64,000 nucleotides of DNA from Bradyrhizobium sp. BTAi1. Its GTDB lineage: Bacteria; Pseudomonadota; Alphaproteobacteria; Rhizobiales; Xanthobacteraceae. The DNA lies in the NCBI RefSeq assembly GCF_000015165.1, contig NC_009485.1, positions 6,653,501 through 6,717,500 of the forward strand, given 5' to 3'. Both the position numbers and the translations under genes were made by a program. Positions 54,124-62,868 of the stretch are shown here, in pieces (the stretch's first letter is position 1; every line of letters begins with the position of its first letter). The notes beneath the pieces are model-generated. The model ran no database searches, was not told the DNA's origin, and saw nothing but the letters and a program-made list of their open reading frames with translations.

Positions 54124-55253
54124 ATCACGCTGGCGATCATGGGGATGCGCGTGCGAAGCACTCGCACCTGCGAAAAACCCGCGATGTTCAGCAGTTCGCG
54201 CAGCCGCGCCGCGCTGCGCGGCCGCCCCTGCCCCATCGCGCGCAGATAGATCTCGAAATACGCGCTGACGCCGTCGCTACCGCCGGATGCCTCACGCATC
54301 GGCTCGCCGAGCAGCAGCACGCCGTGGTCGGGCAAGGCGGCGCGCACCTTGGCCAGCAGCCGCGCCACCGCATCGTCGTCGTGATCATGCACAACGCGAA
54401 TCAGCGAGATCACGTCGGCGCCGGTGGGGAGCGGATCGTCGTAGAAACTGCCGGGGCTGATCGTGACGCGATCGGCGAGCCCGGCTTTGGTAAGGCGCTC
54501 CTGCGCGATCGCGGCGACTTCGGGCAGATCGAACAGCTTCAGCTGGAGTTGCGGCGCGGCCCGCGCGGCTGCGGCGAGGAAGCTGCCGTCGCCACCACCG
54601 ACATCCAGCAGGCAGCGGTGGCGGCTCAACGGATAGGCCGCGAGGACGACGTCCGCGATCATCGGCTGCGACGCCGCCATCAGCGCCGTATAGGGCGCGA
54701 CGTCGTCGCGCGTCAGCGTCGCGCCGCTGTGGTCGAGCGCATAGGGCCAGTAGTGCGCCAGCCGGCGCGCGCGATCCTGGCCGCGCAACAGCGCCAGGGG
54801 GTCGCCGAGATCGGCATACAGCGCAGCGTGATGGCGAACCATGGCGGCGATGCCGGGATTGCCGAGCATCGCCGCGCCGAGCGGCCCGAGCCCATAATGC
54901 GCCGCGCCGCGCCGCTCCAGCAGCTGCAAGGCGCTGGCCGCCTCGCACAGGCTCATCATTGCGGCAGGTGACATCGCCGCACGCGACGCCAACGCCGCGA
55001 CATTGCAAGGTCCTCCGCGCAATGTCTCGAACAGATCGAGCTGCACGCAGGCCGCCAAGGTCTGCGAATAGACGAAGCCGGCGCAGAGATCGAACAACTC
55101 CGCCGCCCGCTTGCGTGCAATCGGCCGCGTCAACGGAAACGCTGCCGCCCAGCGCTGGAACGAAGCACTCGCCAGCAACGCATCGCGCCAGCCACGCCAG
55201 CGATCACGTAAGCGCGTGACAGCCGGCGTATCGTGGCGGAGGGCCGCGGGCAT
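54108..55253 (-). CDS. crtF: Carotenoid O-methyltransferase CrtF
   Basis: 381 residues, SAM-dependent O-methyltransferase. N-terminal dimerisation and substrate region (AAELFDLCAGFVYSQTLAAC), then the SAM-binding LLDVGGGDGSFLAAAA and the later VISLIRVVHDHDDD. It methylates 1-hydroxy carotenoids in the spirilloxanthin pathway. No clear ribosome binding site before the ATG. It precedes bchC, the classical crtEF-bchCXYZ-puf order. Confidence 0.95.
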   Translation of the reverse strand: MPAALRHDTPAVTRLRDRWRGWRDALLASASFQRWAAAFPLTRPIARKRAAELFDLCAGFVYSQTLAACVQLDLFETLRGGPCNVAALASRAAMSPAAMMSLCEAASALQLLERRGAAHYGLGPLGAAMLGNPGIAAMVRHHAALYADLGDPLALLRGQDRARRLAHYWPYALDHSGATLTRDDVAPYTALMAASQPMIADVVLAAYPLSRHRCLLDVGGGDGSFLAAAARAAPQLQLKLFDLPEVAAIAQERLTKAGLADRVTISPGSFYDDPLPTGADVISLIRVVHDHDDDAVARLLAKVRAALPDHGVLLLGEPMREASGGSDGVSAYFEIYLRAMGQGRPRSAARLRELLNIAGFSQVRVLRTRIPMIASVIVANS

Positions 55254-55311
55254 AGCCTAACGCTCCAGCGACAGAATTGGCGTTGGATCACGCAGTTGAT
55301 GGGTCGAGCTG

Positions 55312-55530
55312 CCCACCCTTCTCTGGAGGGGGAGGGGCGCCGTGCGCGAAGCGCGCGGCGGGGTGGGGTGTGCCAGGAAATGGCCGCTGATGAGCCCCGA
55401 AATTCTTCGCTTTGCCGTCGGCCTTTCAGGCATCACCCGCGCAGTACACGCGGATGGTCTGTCACCCCATCCCAGCTCGGATGTCGCAGCGCTCATGCGC
55501 GTCGACCCTCCCCCTCCAGGGGAGGGTGAG
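55312..55530. repeat. Large imperfect inverted repeat between crtF and crtE
   Basis: CACCCTTCTCTGGAGGGGGAGGG near 55314 has an inverted partner at 55506-55528 (CCCTCCCCCTCCAGGGGAGGG), and the inner segment GGGTGGGGTG near 55361 pairs with CACCCCATCCC near 55463. The whole gap (55254-55576) holds no gene. The form matches a rhizobial interspersed palindrome. Confidence 0.75.
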
Positions 55531-55576
55531 CAGCGATCGCGCCTTGAGAGCGTGGCCATCCAACGCGGCCGAAAGC

Positions 55577-56446
55577 TCACGCCGCCGATGCCGCCAGGCG
55601 GCGCGGCACCAGACGCTTGGCTTCCTGCTCCATCAGCAGGCGCAGCTCATGCGCATGGGCGCAAGGCGGCATGGTGCGGATGCCGTCAGCGACGAGATCG
55701 TGCAGATAGCTGACCGCGCCGGTGAGACCATAACGCAGCACGGCATTGGGACGTCCGAGCGCGGCGTCCTGCCCGACCGGCTTGCCCGCCTCCTCCTCGT
55801 CGCTGGCCGCGTCGCGGATATCGTCTGCGACCTGGTAGGCCTCGCCGATCTTCTCACCCAGGCTGCGCCAGGCCTCCGGATTCGCGTGTCCGGCCGCCGC
55901 AGCCCCCGACACCGTCGCCGCCGCGAACAGCGCCCCGGTCTTGGAGCGGTGATAATGCGACAGGTCGATCTCCGGCTCGCATTCCCAGGCCTGACCGGCG
56001 GCGATGCCATGCGGCACACCCACGGCGTCGCCGATGGTGGCGATCAGCTGCGCCAGCCGCAGCGGCGAGCAGCGCGACTTGGCGAGGGTCTGGAACGCCA
56101 GCACGATCAGCGCGTCGCCCGCGAGCACCGCGAGCGGCTCGCCGAACGCGGCATGCACCGATGGCCGGCCGCGCCGCAACTTGGCATTGTCGAAGCACGG
56201 CAGGTCGTCATGGACCAGCGAGGCACAGTGCAACAGTTCGATCGCCGATCCCGCCGCATCGGTCGCCGCCGGCTCGTCGTCGCCGCAGGCCGCCGCCACC
56301 GCGTGACAGAGACGCGGCCGCACCCGCGCGCCCTTCGGAAACACCGCGGCCTGCATCGCGGCGGACAACCGTGGCGGACATCCGGGCCGATCGGCCAGCG
56401 CGACCGCTGCGACGAGGGATTTCTCGATCCGGGCCATCACATCCAT
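55577..56446 (-). CDS. crtE: Geranylgeranyl diphosphate synthase CrtE
   Basis: 289 residues, trans-prenyltransferase. First Asp-rich motif HDDLPCFD and second motif DDIRD, with RRGRPSVHAAFG between. It supplies C20 diphosphate for phytoene and for bacteriochlorophyll esterification. GGGGAGG precedes the ATG. Divergent from crtD over two PpsR boxes. Confidence 0.95.
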   Translation of the reverse strand: MDVMARIEKSLVAAVALADRPGCPPRLSAAMQAAVFPKGARVRPRLCHAVAAACGDDEPAATDAAGSAIELLHCASLVHDDLPCFDNAKLRRGRPSVHAAFGEPLAVLAGDALIVLAFQTLAKSRCSPLRLAQLIATIGDAVGVPHGIAAGQAWECEPEIDLSHYHRSKTGALFAAATVSGAAAAGHANPEAWRSLGEKIGEAYQVADDIRDAASDEEEAGKPVGQDAALGRPNAVLRYGLTGAVSYLHDLVADGIRTMPPCAHAHELRLLMEQEAKRLVPRRLAASAA

Positions 56447-56487
56447 GTCCGCCTCCCCTGCCGCGAGGCCGTCCTGGCCCTCGCTTA

Positions 56488-56505
56488 TGTAAATTACAGC
56501 TTACA
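56488..56505. promoter_or_regulatory. PpsR box 1 in the crtE-crtD promoter
   Basis: TGTAAATTACAGCTTACA, an exact TGT-N12-ACA match of the best form TGTAA-N8-TTACA. Confidence 0.85.
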
Positions 56506-56512
56506 CCTATAC

Positions 56513-56530
56513 TGTAAATCATGCTAGACA
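56513..56530. promoter_or_regulatory. PpsR box 2 in the crtE-crtD promoter
   Basis: TGTAAATCATGCTAGACA, an exact TGT-N12-ACA match, 25 bases centre-to-centre from box 1, the same spacing as the bchC pair. Confidence 0.8.
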
Positions 56531-56567
56531 TTTCCTGCGTCATGTCGAGCGGACAGGAGTGCGAGCT

Positions 56568-58097
56568 ATGGCCGATCACCGCGTGATCGTGATTGGCGCC
56601 GGCATTGCCGGCCTTGCAGCTGCGCTCACGCTCGCGGCACGCGGCGCTGCGGTGACGCTGCTGGAGCGCGCCCCCTCGCCTGGCGGCAAGATGCGCCAGA
56701 TCCCCATCGGCCCCGCACGTATCGACTCCGGCCCCACCGTGTTCACGATGCGCTGGGTGTTCGACGAATTGTTCGCCGAGATCGGCACCGCGCTCGACGA
56801 CCATCTCACCTTGATGCCGCTCGAGATTCTCGCCCGTCACGCCTGGACCGACGGCAGCCGGCTCGATCTGTTCGCCGACGAGGACAGATCGGCCGATGCC
56901 ATCGGTCGGTTCGCCGGACGCAGCGAGTCCGAAGGCTATCGCGCCTTCTGTCGCGATGCCCGCCGCATCTTCGAGGTGCTGCGCGATCCCTTCATCCGCA
57001 CGCCGGCACCGAGCATGACACATCTGCTGCGCAATGCCGGCTTCCGCGACCTCACCGCGATCCGCCCGTTCCAGACGCTGTGGAAGGCGCTCGGCGGCTA
57101 TTTTCGCGATGTCAGGTTGCAGCAGTTGTTCGGCCGTTACGCGACCTATTGCGGCTCGTCGCCGTTCCATGCGCCGGCGACTTTGATGCTGGTCGCCCAT
57201 GTCGAGCAGGCCGGCGTCTGGCTGATCGGCGGCGGCATGCACGAGCTCGCAGCCTGTCTCGCCGCAATGGCCAAACGCCACGGCGTGACCCTTCGCTATG
57301 ACTGCGACGTCGCCGGCATCGTGACACAGGGCGGCCGCGCCGCCGGCGTGCGCCTCGCCGATGGCGAGCAGATCACAGCCGACGCGGTGATCGCGACCGC
57401 CGATGTCGCGGCGCTGGCGCAGGGCCTGTTCGGTGCTGACGCGGCGCGGGCCCTTCCCGCGTTGCCTCGGTCCGCGCGCTCGCTGTCGGCCATGACCTGG
57501 AGCTGCATGGCGCGCGCCGACGGTTTTCCGCTGCTGCGTCACAACGTGTTCTTCTCGCGCGACTACCGCGCCGAGTTCGATCAGCTGATCGACGCGCGCG
57601 CGATGCCGCAGCAGCCGACCGTCTATGTCTGCGCGCAGGCACGCGACGACCAGCCCCGCAATGCCGGCACCAGCGAGCCGCTGTTCGTCCTGATCAATGC
57701 GCCTGCCACCGGCGACCACCACCGCTTCGAGTCCTCGGAGATCAGCCAATGTGCCCGCCAGACCTTCGACCTGTTGCAGCGCTGCGGCCTCAGCGTCGCG
57801 ACGACACCGGAACTGACCCGCGTGACGACGCCGGTGGATTTCAACCGGATGTTTCCGGGCACGGGGGGCGCGCTGTACGGCCGCAGCTCGCATGGCTGGA
57901 TGGCGTCGTTCCAGCGCCCGGGGGCGCAGACGAAACTGCCGGGACTCTACATAGCCGGGGGCAGCGCGCATCCGGGGCCGGGCGTGCCGATGGCGGCGCT
58001 GTCGGGCCGGATGGTAGCCGCGCGGGCGATTCTGGACCTCGCTTCGACCGCGCCATCCCGAAGGACGGCTATGCATGGTGGTATGTCGACGCGCTGA
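56568..58097 (+). CDS. crtD: Methoxyneurosporene dehydrogenase CrtD
   Basis: 509 residues, CrtI-related FAD desaturase. N-terminal VIVIGAGIAGLAAALTLAAR and C-terminal GLYIAGGSAHPGPGVPMAAL are the family signatures. It introduces the 3,4 double bond in the spirilloxanthin branch. AGGAG precedes the ATG at 56568. Its end overlaps the open frame of crtC, which lies one base back in frame. Confidence 0.95.
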   Translation: MADHRVIVIGAGIAGLAAALTLAARGAAVTLLERAPSPGGKMRQIPIGPARIDSGPTVFTMRWVFDELFAEIGTALDDHLTLMPLEILARHAWTDGSRLDLFADEDRSADAIGRFAGRSESEGYRAFCRDARRIFEVLRDPFIRTPAPSMTHLLRNAGFRDLTAIRPFQTLWKALGGYFRDVRLQQLFGRYATYCGSSPFHAPATLMLVAHVEQAGVWLIGGGMHELAACLAAMAKRHGVTLRYDCDVAGIVTQGGRAAGVRLADGEQITADAVIATADVAALAQGLFGADAARALPALPRSARSLSAMTWSCMARADGFPLLRHNVFFSRDYRAEFDQLIDARAMPQQPTVYVCAQARDDQPRNAGTSEPLFVLINAPATGDHHRFESSEISQCARQTFDLLQRCGLSVATTPELTRVTTPVDFNRMFPGTGGALYGRSSHGWMASFQRPGAQTKLPGLYIAGGSAHPGPGVPMAALSGRMVAARAILDLASTAPSRRTAMHGGMSTR

Positions 58098-58963
58098 GCG
58101 ACGACGGCCGCTTCGGCATCACTCTGATCGCCTTCATCGGCAGCGTGTTCTCGCCATATTATGCGTGGGCTCGGCGGCGCGGCCCGGCTGATCCGGAAGA
58201 TCATTGCGCGCTCAATGTCGCGCTGTATGGCGCGCGCGCGCGGCGCTGGTCAATGACCGAGCGCGGCCGCGGCGCGATCGTGCGCGATGCCGAGAGCTTC
58301 AAGATCGGCCCGAGCCGCCTCGCCTGGACCGGCCGCGAGCTGACGATCGAGATCAACGAGGTCACGGTGCCCTGGCCACTGCCACTGCGTGGCAAGGTGC
58401 GCGTGGTGCCGACAGCGCTGAATGAGATCGCGTTCACGCTCGATGCGGCCGGACGTCACCGCTGGCAGCCGATCGCGCCGTGCTGCCGCGTCTCGGTTGA
58501 TTTCGATCATCCCGACCTGCACTGGCGCGGCGACGGCTATTTCGACATCAACCATGGCGATGCGCCGCTGGAGCGCGATTTCAAGAGCTGGCAATGGTCG
58601 CGCGCCGCGACGCGCACCGGCACCGTAATCTCCTACGACACGACAGCGCGGACCGGCGCCGGCAAGTCGATCGCGCTGCACATCGATCCCGACGCCAGGC
58701 TGGACCGGCTCGCGCCGCTCGCTGACGCACCCTTGCGCAGAACGCTGTGGCGCATCGACCGCAGCGCCCGCGCAGACTCCGAGACACCGGTCCGCGTCGT
58801 CAGCACACTGGAAGACGCACCGTTCTACGCCCGCTCCCACCTCGCTGCCCGCATCGGCGGCGAAGACGTCGCCGTCATGCATGAAAGCCTGTCACTCGAC
58901 AGGTTCAAGCAGCCAATCGTGCAAGCGATGCTGCCGTTCCGCATGCCGCGGTGGAGCGGATGA
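58037..58963 (+). CDS. crtC: Carotenoid 1,2-hydratase CrtC (no canonical start codon)
   Basis: From about 58040 the frame reads RFDRAIPKDGYAWWYVDALS, the conserved CrtC N-terminus, and continues through the family to 58963 (about 308 residues). CrtC hydrates the terminal double bond of neurosporene or lycopene. The frame stays open far upstream inside crtD, but contains no ATG, GTG or TTG near the conserved start: the nearest ATG upstream is at 57749, giving about 100 spurious residues, and the first internal ATG is at 58252. So the 5' boundary given is the conserved region only. Confidence 0.88.
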   Translation, partial: PRFDRAIPKDGYAWWYVDALSDDGRFGITLIAFIGSVFSPYYAWARRRGPADPEDHCALNVALYGARARRWSMTERGRGAIVRDAESFKIGPSRLAWTGRELTIEINEVTVPWPLPLRGKVRVVPTALNEIAFTLDAAGRHRWQPIAPCCRVSVDFDHPDLHWRGDGYFDINHGDAPLERDFKSWQWSRAATRTGTVISYDTTARTGAGKSIALHIDPDARLDRLAPLADAPLRRTLWRIDRSARADSETPVRVVSTLEDAPFYARSHLAARIGGEDVAVMHESLSLDRFKQPIVQAMLPFRMPRWSG

Positions 58964-59006
58964 GTTGGCAGCGCAGGCCGTTCTGCGAAACGCGCGCTCT
59001 GCGGCG

Positions 59007-59168
59007 TCACGCGCCGTTGCCCAGCGATGTCTTGTCCGTCTCCCGGTCCCGCGCCTCGCGCTCGGCGCGCTGGCGATCGAGGCGGCGGCCTTGCCACTCC
59101 AGCACGAGCCAGCCGAGCACGCAGAGCGCAACGACGACGAATTCGAGCAGGCCGCCCATCTCGCTCAT
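59007..59168 (-). CDS. Small single-helix membrane protein (unknown function)
   Basis: A 53-codon frame, MSEMGGLLEFVVVALCVLGW onward: one strong membrane helix (LLEFVVVALCVLGWLVLEW) and a charged cytoplasmic tail rich in Arg, Glu and Asp (RLDRQRAEREARDRETDK). Composition and codon use are gene-like. Upstream of it on the same strand is crtB, 134 bases away; downstream is the convergent crtC. No strong ribosome binding site. It resembles small membrane proteins widespread in rhizobia by pattern only; the role is unknown. Confidence 0.6.
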   Translation of the reverse strand: MSEMGGLLEFVVVALCVLGWLVLEWQGRRLDRQRAEREARDRETDKTSLGNGA

Positions 59169-59302
59169 CTCGGGTCACTCATTTGTCTCGCGCGCGAGAT
59201 CTCGCTCGATGCATCGCGGAACGGATTTTTGACTTCGTTCCACCCGCCGTGACGGTCCGACCCTCGCACGCCCATGATCTCACAGCTGCTGACGTATTCG
59301 CC

Positions 59303-60343
59303 TCACGACATCCGTCCTGAACGCGACAGCTGATCGCGCCGTTCCAGCCGCTCGAACAGATCGATCAGCCACAGCGCGCGGTCCTGGAGAGTCCGGCGCG
59401 GCGGCGCCAGCGCGTGCGGTCGCAGCCCGTCGGTGACGACGACGGCGTCGATCAGGATACGAGCCTCCGGCCGCAACGGCGCCAACGACGGCTCCTCCTG
59501 CAGCAGCGAGACGACGGCCGCCTTGCCGAGCAATTGCAGCTTGCGCCGCATCGACACAACCGCCCGCCGGGACATGGAGTCGAACTCGGCCCTCGCGACC
59601 TCTGCGCCGATCTCGGCATAGATCAGCCGCGCGGCATGAATGCCGGGCCGACAGCTCCAGGGCAGGTCGGCGATGCCGGCCACCGCGCGGGCATAGAATA
59701 CGTCGGCCACCGCGAGCAGCCGCGCGGTGACGCGGCCGATGCGGTCGTCGAAGAACGGCGCGGCGCGCCAGGTCTCGACATCGAGCCCTGCTTCGCACAG
59801 CCATTGCCGTGGCAGATACAGCCGGCCGGCGCGGGCATCCTCGCCGACATCACGCGCGATGTTGGTGAGTTGCATCGCGATGCCGAGATCGCAGGCGCGG
59901 CCGATCGTCTCGGCGTCGCGCCGGTGCATCAGCAGCGACATCATCACGCCGACGGTGCCGGCGACGCGCACGGCATAAGCGAGCACATCGCTCAACGTCT
60001 CGTAGCGGCGGCCCTGGGCGTCCCAGGCAAGACCTTCGAGCAGCGCCTCCGGCAGCGGGCGCGGAATCGCGAAGTGAGTCACGACACGCGCGAGCGCGCG
60101 GTCGACTGCGTTGTCGTCCGGCACACCGTCATAGATTCGGTCGAGCCGCTCATGCAGCACCTCGACCGCATCGACGCGGCGGCCTGGACCGTCGATCGCG
60201 TCATCCGCCTCGCGGCAGAACGCATAAAGCGCGATGGCGGGATCGCCGACCGATCGGGGCAACACCTTCGAGGCGGCGAAGAACGTCTTCGATCCGCCCC
60301 GCAACATCCGCCGACAGATCGCGATGTCCTCGTCCCAGCTCAT
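59303..60343 (-). CDS. crtB: Phytoene synthase CrtB
   Basis: 346 residues. Two Asp-rich motifs: FCREADDAIDGPG and LTNIARDVGEDARAGRLYLP. It joins two geranylgeranyl diphosphates to phytoene. It overlaps crtI by ATGA, forming a crtI-crtB operon. The region from 59169 to 59302 between it and the small gene shows no further gene. Confidence 0.97.
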   Translation of the reverse strand: MSWDEDIAICRRMLRGGSKTFFAASKVLPRSVGDPAIALYAFCREADDAIDGPGRRVDAVEVLHERLDRIYDGVPDDNAVDRALARVVTHFAIPRPLPEALLEGLAWDAQGRRYETLSDVLAYAVRVAGTVGVMMSLLMHRRDAETIGRACDLGIAMQLTNIARDVGEDARAGRLYLPRQWLCEAGLDVETWRAAPFFDDRIGRVTARLLAVADVFYARAVAGIADLPWSCRPGIHAARLIYAEIGAEVARAEFDSMSRRAVVSMRRKLQLLGKAAVVSLLQEEPSLAPLRPEARILIDAVVVTDGLRPHALAPPRRTLQDRALWLIDLFERLERRDQLSRSGRMS

Positions 60344-61878
60344 CGCCGCTCCAGCTCATGTGGCGCGGGCACGAGATCATCGAGCACCCGCGCCGAGGAT
60401 AATACGCCGGGCAGGCCGGCTCCCGGATGCGTCCCCGCCCCGACGAGATAGAGGCGCTCGACCTCTTCGCTCTTGTTGTGCGGCCGGAACCAGGCGCTCT
60501 GCAGCAGGACCGGTTCGAGTCCGAAGGCGGCGCCGCGATAGGACGACAGCCGATGCTCGAAATCGTCCGGGGTCAGCAGTCGCGACGTAACGATCTCCCC
60601 GGCGAGATCCGGCAGCAGCGTCTCGCTCAGCGCGGTCTCGATCCGCTTGCGGAATGGCTCCGCGGTAGCGGCCCAGTCGATGCCGCTCTCCTGGTGTGGC
60701 ACCGGCGACAGCACGTAGAAGGCGTCGCAGCCCTCGGGCGCCAGCGACGGATCGGTCGCGGTGGGCCGGTGCAGGTAGAGGCTGAAATCATCCGCCAGCA
60801 CCTTGCGGCGGAAGATGTCGTCGAGCAGGCCGCGATAACGCGGACCGAGCAGGATGGTGTGATGCTCGACATCGTCATAGCGGCGCTTCGTGCCGAAATA
60901 CCAGACGAACAGGCTCATCGAATAGCGCGCGCGATCGATGCGCGCATCGGTCCAGCGCCGGCGCGGAATGCTGGGCAAAAGATGCTTGTAGGTCCAGGCA
61001 GCGCAGCCATTGGACACGACGACATCGGCGGCAATGGTCTCGCCGGACTTGAGCTTTACGCCGGTCGCAGCGCCATCCCTGGTGGTGATCTCGGCAACAG
61101 GCGCGGAGCAGCGCACCTCGCCGCCCTGCCCCTCGATCAGGTCGACGAGCCCCGCGACCAGCGCGCCGGTGCCGCCCATCGCGAAATGCACGCCCCAGCG
61201 GCGCTCCAGATAGGCGATCAGACAGTAGATCGAGGTCGTCGTGAACGGATTGCCGCCGATCAGCAGTGGGTGAAAGCTCAGGATGACACGCAGCCGCTCG
61301 TCGCGAACATAATGCGAGACGAGGCCATAGACCGACCGAAAGCTCTGCAGCTTGATCATCGCCGGCGCGATCCTGGCCATGTCGAGCAGCGACAGGAACG
61401 GCACGTCGCCGAGCTCCTCAAAGCCCTTCTTGAAGATCGCCTCGCTCGCCTTCATGAAGCGCTCATAACCCTCGACGTCGCCGGGCGAAATCCTCGCCAC
61501 TTCGGCGCGCATCGCCGCCGGATCGGCCGAGCAGTCGAACACGGTGCCGTCGTCGAAGCGGATGCGATAGAAGGGCGAGATCGGGTTCAGCGTGACGTCG
61601 TCCGACATCCGCCGCCCGCACAGCTGCCACAGCTCCTCGAACAGGAACGGCGCCGTCACGATGGTCGGGCCGGCATCGAAGGTGAAGCCATCCTGGCGAT
61701 GCACATAGGCGCGGCCGCCGGGCGCATCGAGCTGCTCGAACACGGTGACGCGATAGCCGCGCGCGCCGAGCCGAACGGCCGCAGCAAGACCGCCGAAGCC
61801 GGAGCCGATCACGACCGCATGCGGCCGGTCTCCGAGCGCAGCCGGAACAGCGGCCTTGATGGTGGAGACGTCGAGCAT
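60340..61878 (-). CDS. crtI: Phytoene desaturase CrtI
   Basis: 512 residues, FAD-dependent. N-terminal GSGFGGLAAAVRLGARGYRV and C-terminal LYLVGAGTHPGAGLPGVLSS. It desaturates phytoene to neurosporene or lycopene. Degenerate PpsR-type boxes lie upstream. First gene of the crtIB operon. Confidence 0.97.
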   Translation of the reverse strand: MLDVSTIKAAVPAALGDRPHAVVIGSGFGGLAAAVRLGARGYRVTVFEQLDAPGGRAYVHRQDGFTFDAGPTIVTAPFLFEELWQLCGRRMSDDVTLNPISPFYRIRFDDGTVFDCSADPAAMRAEVARISPGDVEGYERFMKASEAIFKKGFEELGDVPFLSLLDMARIAPAMIKLQSFRSVYGLVSHYVRDERLRVILSFHPLLIGGNPFTTTSIYCLIAYLERRWGVHFAMGGTGALVAGLVDLIEGQGGEVRCSAPVAEITTRDGAATGVKLKSGETIAADVVVSNGCAAWTYKHLLPSIPRRRWTDARIDRARYSMSLFVWYFGTKRRYDDVEHHTILLGPRYRGLLDDIFRRKVLADDFSLYLHRPTATDPSLAPEGCDAFYVLSPVPHQESGIDWAATAEPFRKRIETALSETLLPDLAGEIVTSRLLTPDDFEHRLSSYRGAAFGLEPVLLQSAWFRPHNKSEEVERLYLVGAGTHPGAGLPGVLSSARVLDDLVPAPHELERR

Positions 61879-61887
61879 AGGCGAAAG

Positions 61888-61940
61888 CGTAAATCGAAAT
61901 TGACGCTTTCGCCAGCCAAAAACGTCAACTCAACTGGACA
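61888..61940. promoter_or_regulatory. Degenerate PpsR-like boxes upstream of crtI
   Basis: CGTAAATCGAAATTGACG (61888-61905) fits TGT-N12-ACA with a mismatch at each end, and CGTCAACTCAACTGGACA (61923-61940) with one mismatch. Their centres are 35 bases apart, not the 24-25 seen at the other pairs. The second overlaps the 3' end of bchO. Weaker or different PpsR control of crtIB is suggested. Confidence 0.5.
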
Positions 61941-62835
61941 TTTCCTGCTGCACTGCGAGCACGCCGGCTCTCTCGGCCGCAGCGATGATCAGCGCCGCGA
62001 TCCGCGCCGGCTGCTCCTCATGGGCCAAATGGCCAAGCCCATCAATGAGTTCGAGCTGAGCCTGCGGCACCAATTGCTTGACGCGGAGGGCCACGTCGGG
62101 CGGGATGGCCCGGTCATGCGATGCAGCCACGAGCAACAGCGCCGTCTTGAGCCGCGGCAGGTCGCGCAGCAGCGGATGCAGGTCCCAATTCGCCATCATC
62201 TCCAACGCGGCGCCGACATGGCCAGGGCTGCCGACGAGGCGGCGATAGAACCGCTCGCCATGGGCATCGAGCGTCGAGCCGGTGCCCTTCAGCAGCCGAT
62301 GCACCGCCGCCGGATCGCGGCCGCGCCAGGCGAATAGCCGCGGCACCAGCGGATTGAGCGCCATCATCTTGGCGAGCGGCGAGAAGACCTGCGCGGCGAC
62401 GCCGCCGAACGGCAGATAGGCGCCGTTGAGGCTGACGATCAGCCGGGGTGCGATCAGGCCATCGATGGTCATGCGGGTGACGATCGCAGCACCGGCCGAA
62501 TGGCCGATCGCGATCTGAGGCTGGACCGCAAGCCGTTCGCACAGGATTGCGAGATCGCGCGACATGCCGTCGAGCGACAGCCGCTGCCAGTGCGGCGTCG
62601 CGGTGAAGCCGTGGCCGGAGAGATCCGGCGCGACCAGGGTGAAGTGCCGCGCGAGCAGCGGCGCAAGATCGCGCCAGGAATGGGTCGCGGCCCCCGTGCC
62701 ATGCGCCAGCAGCGCGACCGGCCCCTCGCCCATCATCTGCACGTGCCAGCGCAGGCCGGCAGCGTCGACGAAGCGGCTGGCCGCGCGGTTGGGCCAGTCC
62801 TTGCCGTCGACGCTCCAGTTCGGCTTGTCGCTCAT
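61930..62835 (-). CDS. bchO: BchO, alpha/beta hydrolase associated with Mg-chelatase genes
   Basis: 301 residues. N-terminal WSVDGKDWPNRAASRFVDA and HGTGAATHSWRDLAPLL are BchO hallmarks; the nucleophile lies in IGHSAGAA and the catalytic His in GLGHLAHEE. The reaction in bacteriochlorophyll synthesis is unproven. In most purple bacteria it follows bchI-bchD; here the upstream neighbour is another alpha/beta hydrolase gene 33 bases away. Confidence 0.9.
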   Translation of the reverse strand: MSDKPNWSVDGKDWPNRAASRFVDAAGLRWHVQMMGEGPVALLAHGTGAATHSWRDLAPLLARHFTLVAPDLSGHGFTATPHWQRLSLDGMSRDLAILCERLAVQPQIAIGHSAGAAIVTRMTIDGLIAPRLIVSLNGAYLPFGGVAAQVFSPLAKMMALNPLVPRLFAWRGRDPAAVHRLLKGTGSTLDAHGERFYRRLVGSPGHVGAALEMMANWDLHPLLRDLPRLKTALLLVAASHDRAIPPDVALRVKQLVPQAQLELIDGLGHLAHEEQPARIAALIIAAAERAGVLAVQQEMSS

Positions 62836-62868
62836 GCCGGCCCACGGGGTTGAACGCGGCTCTCGGGG

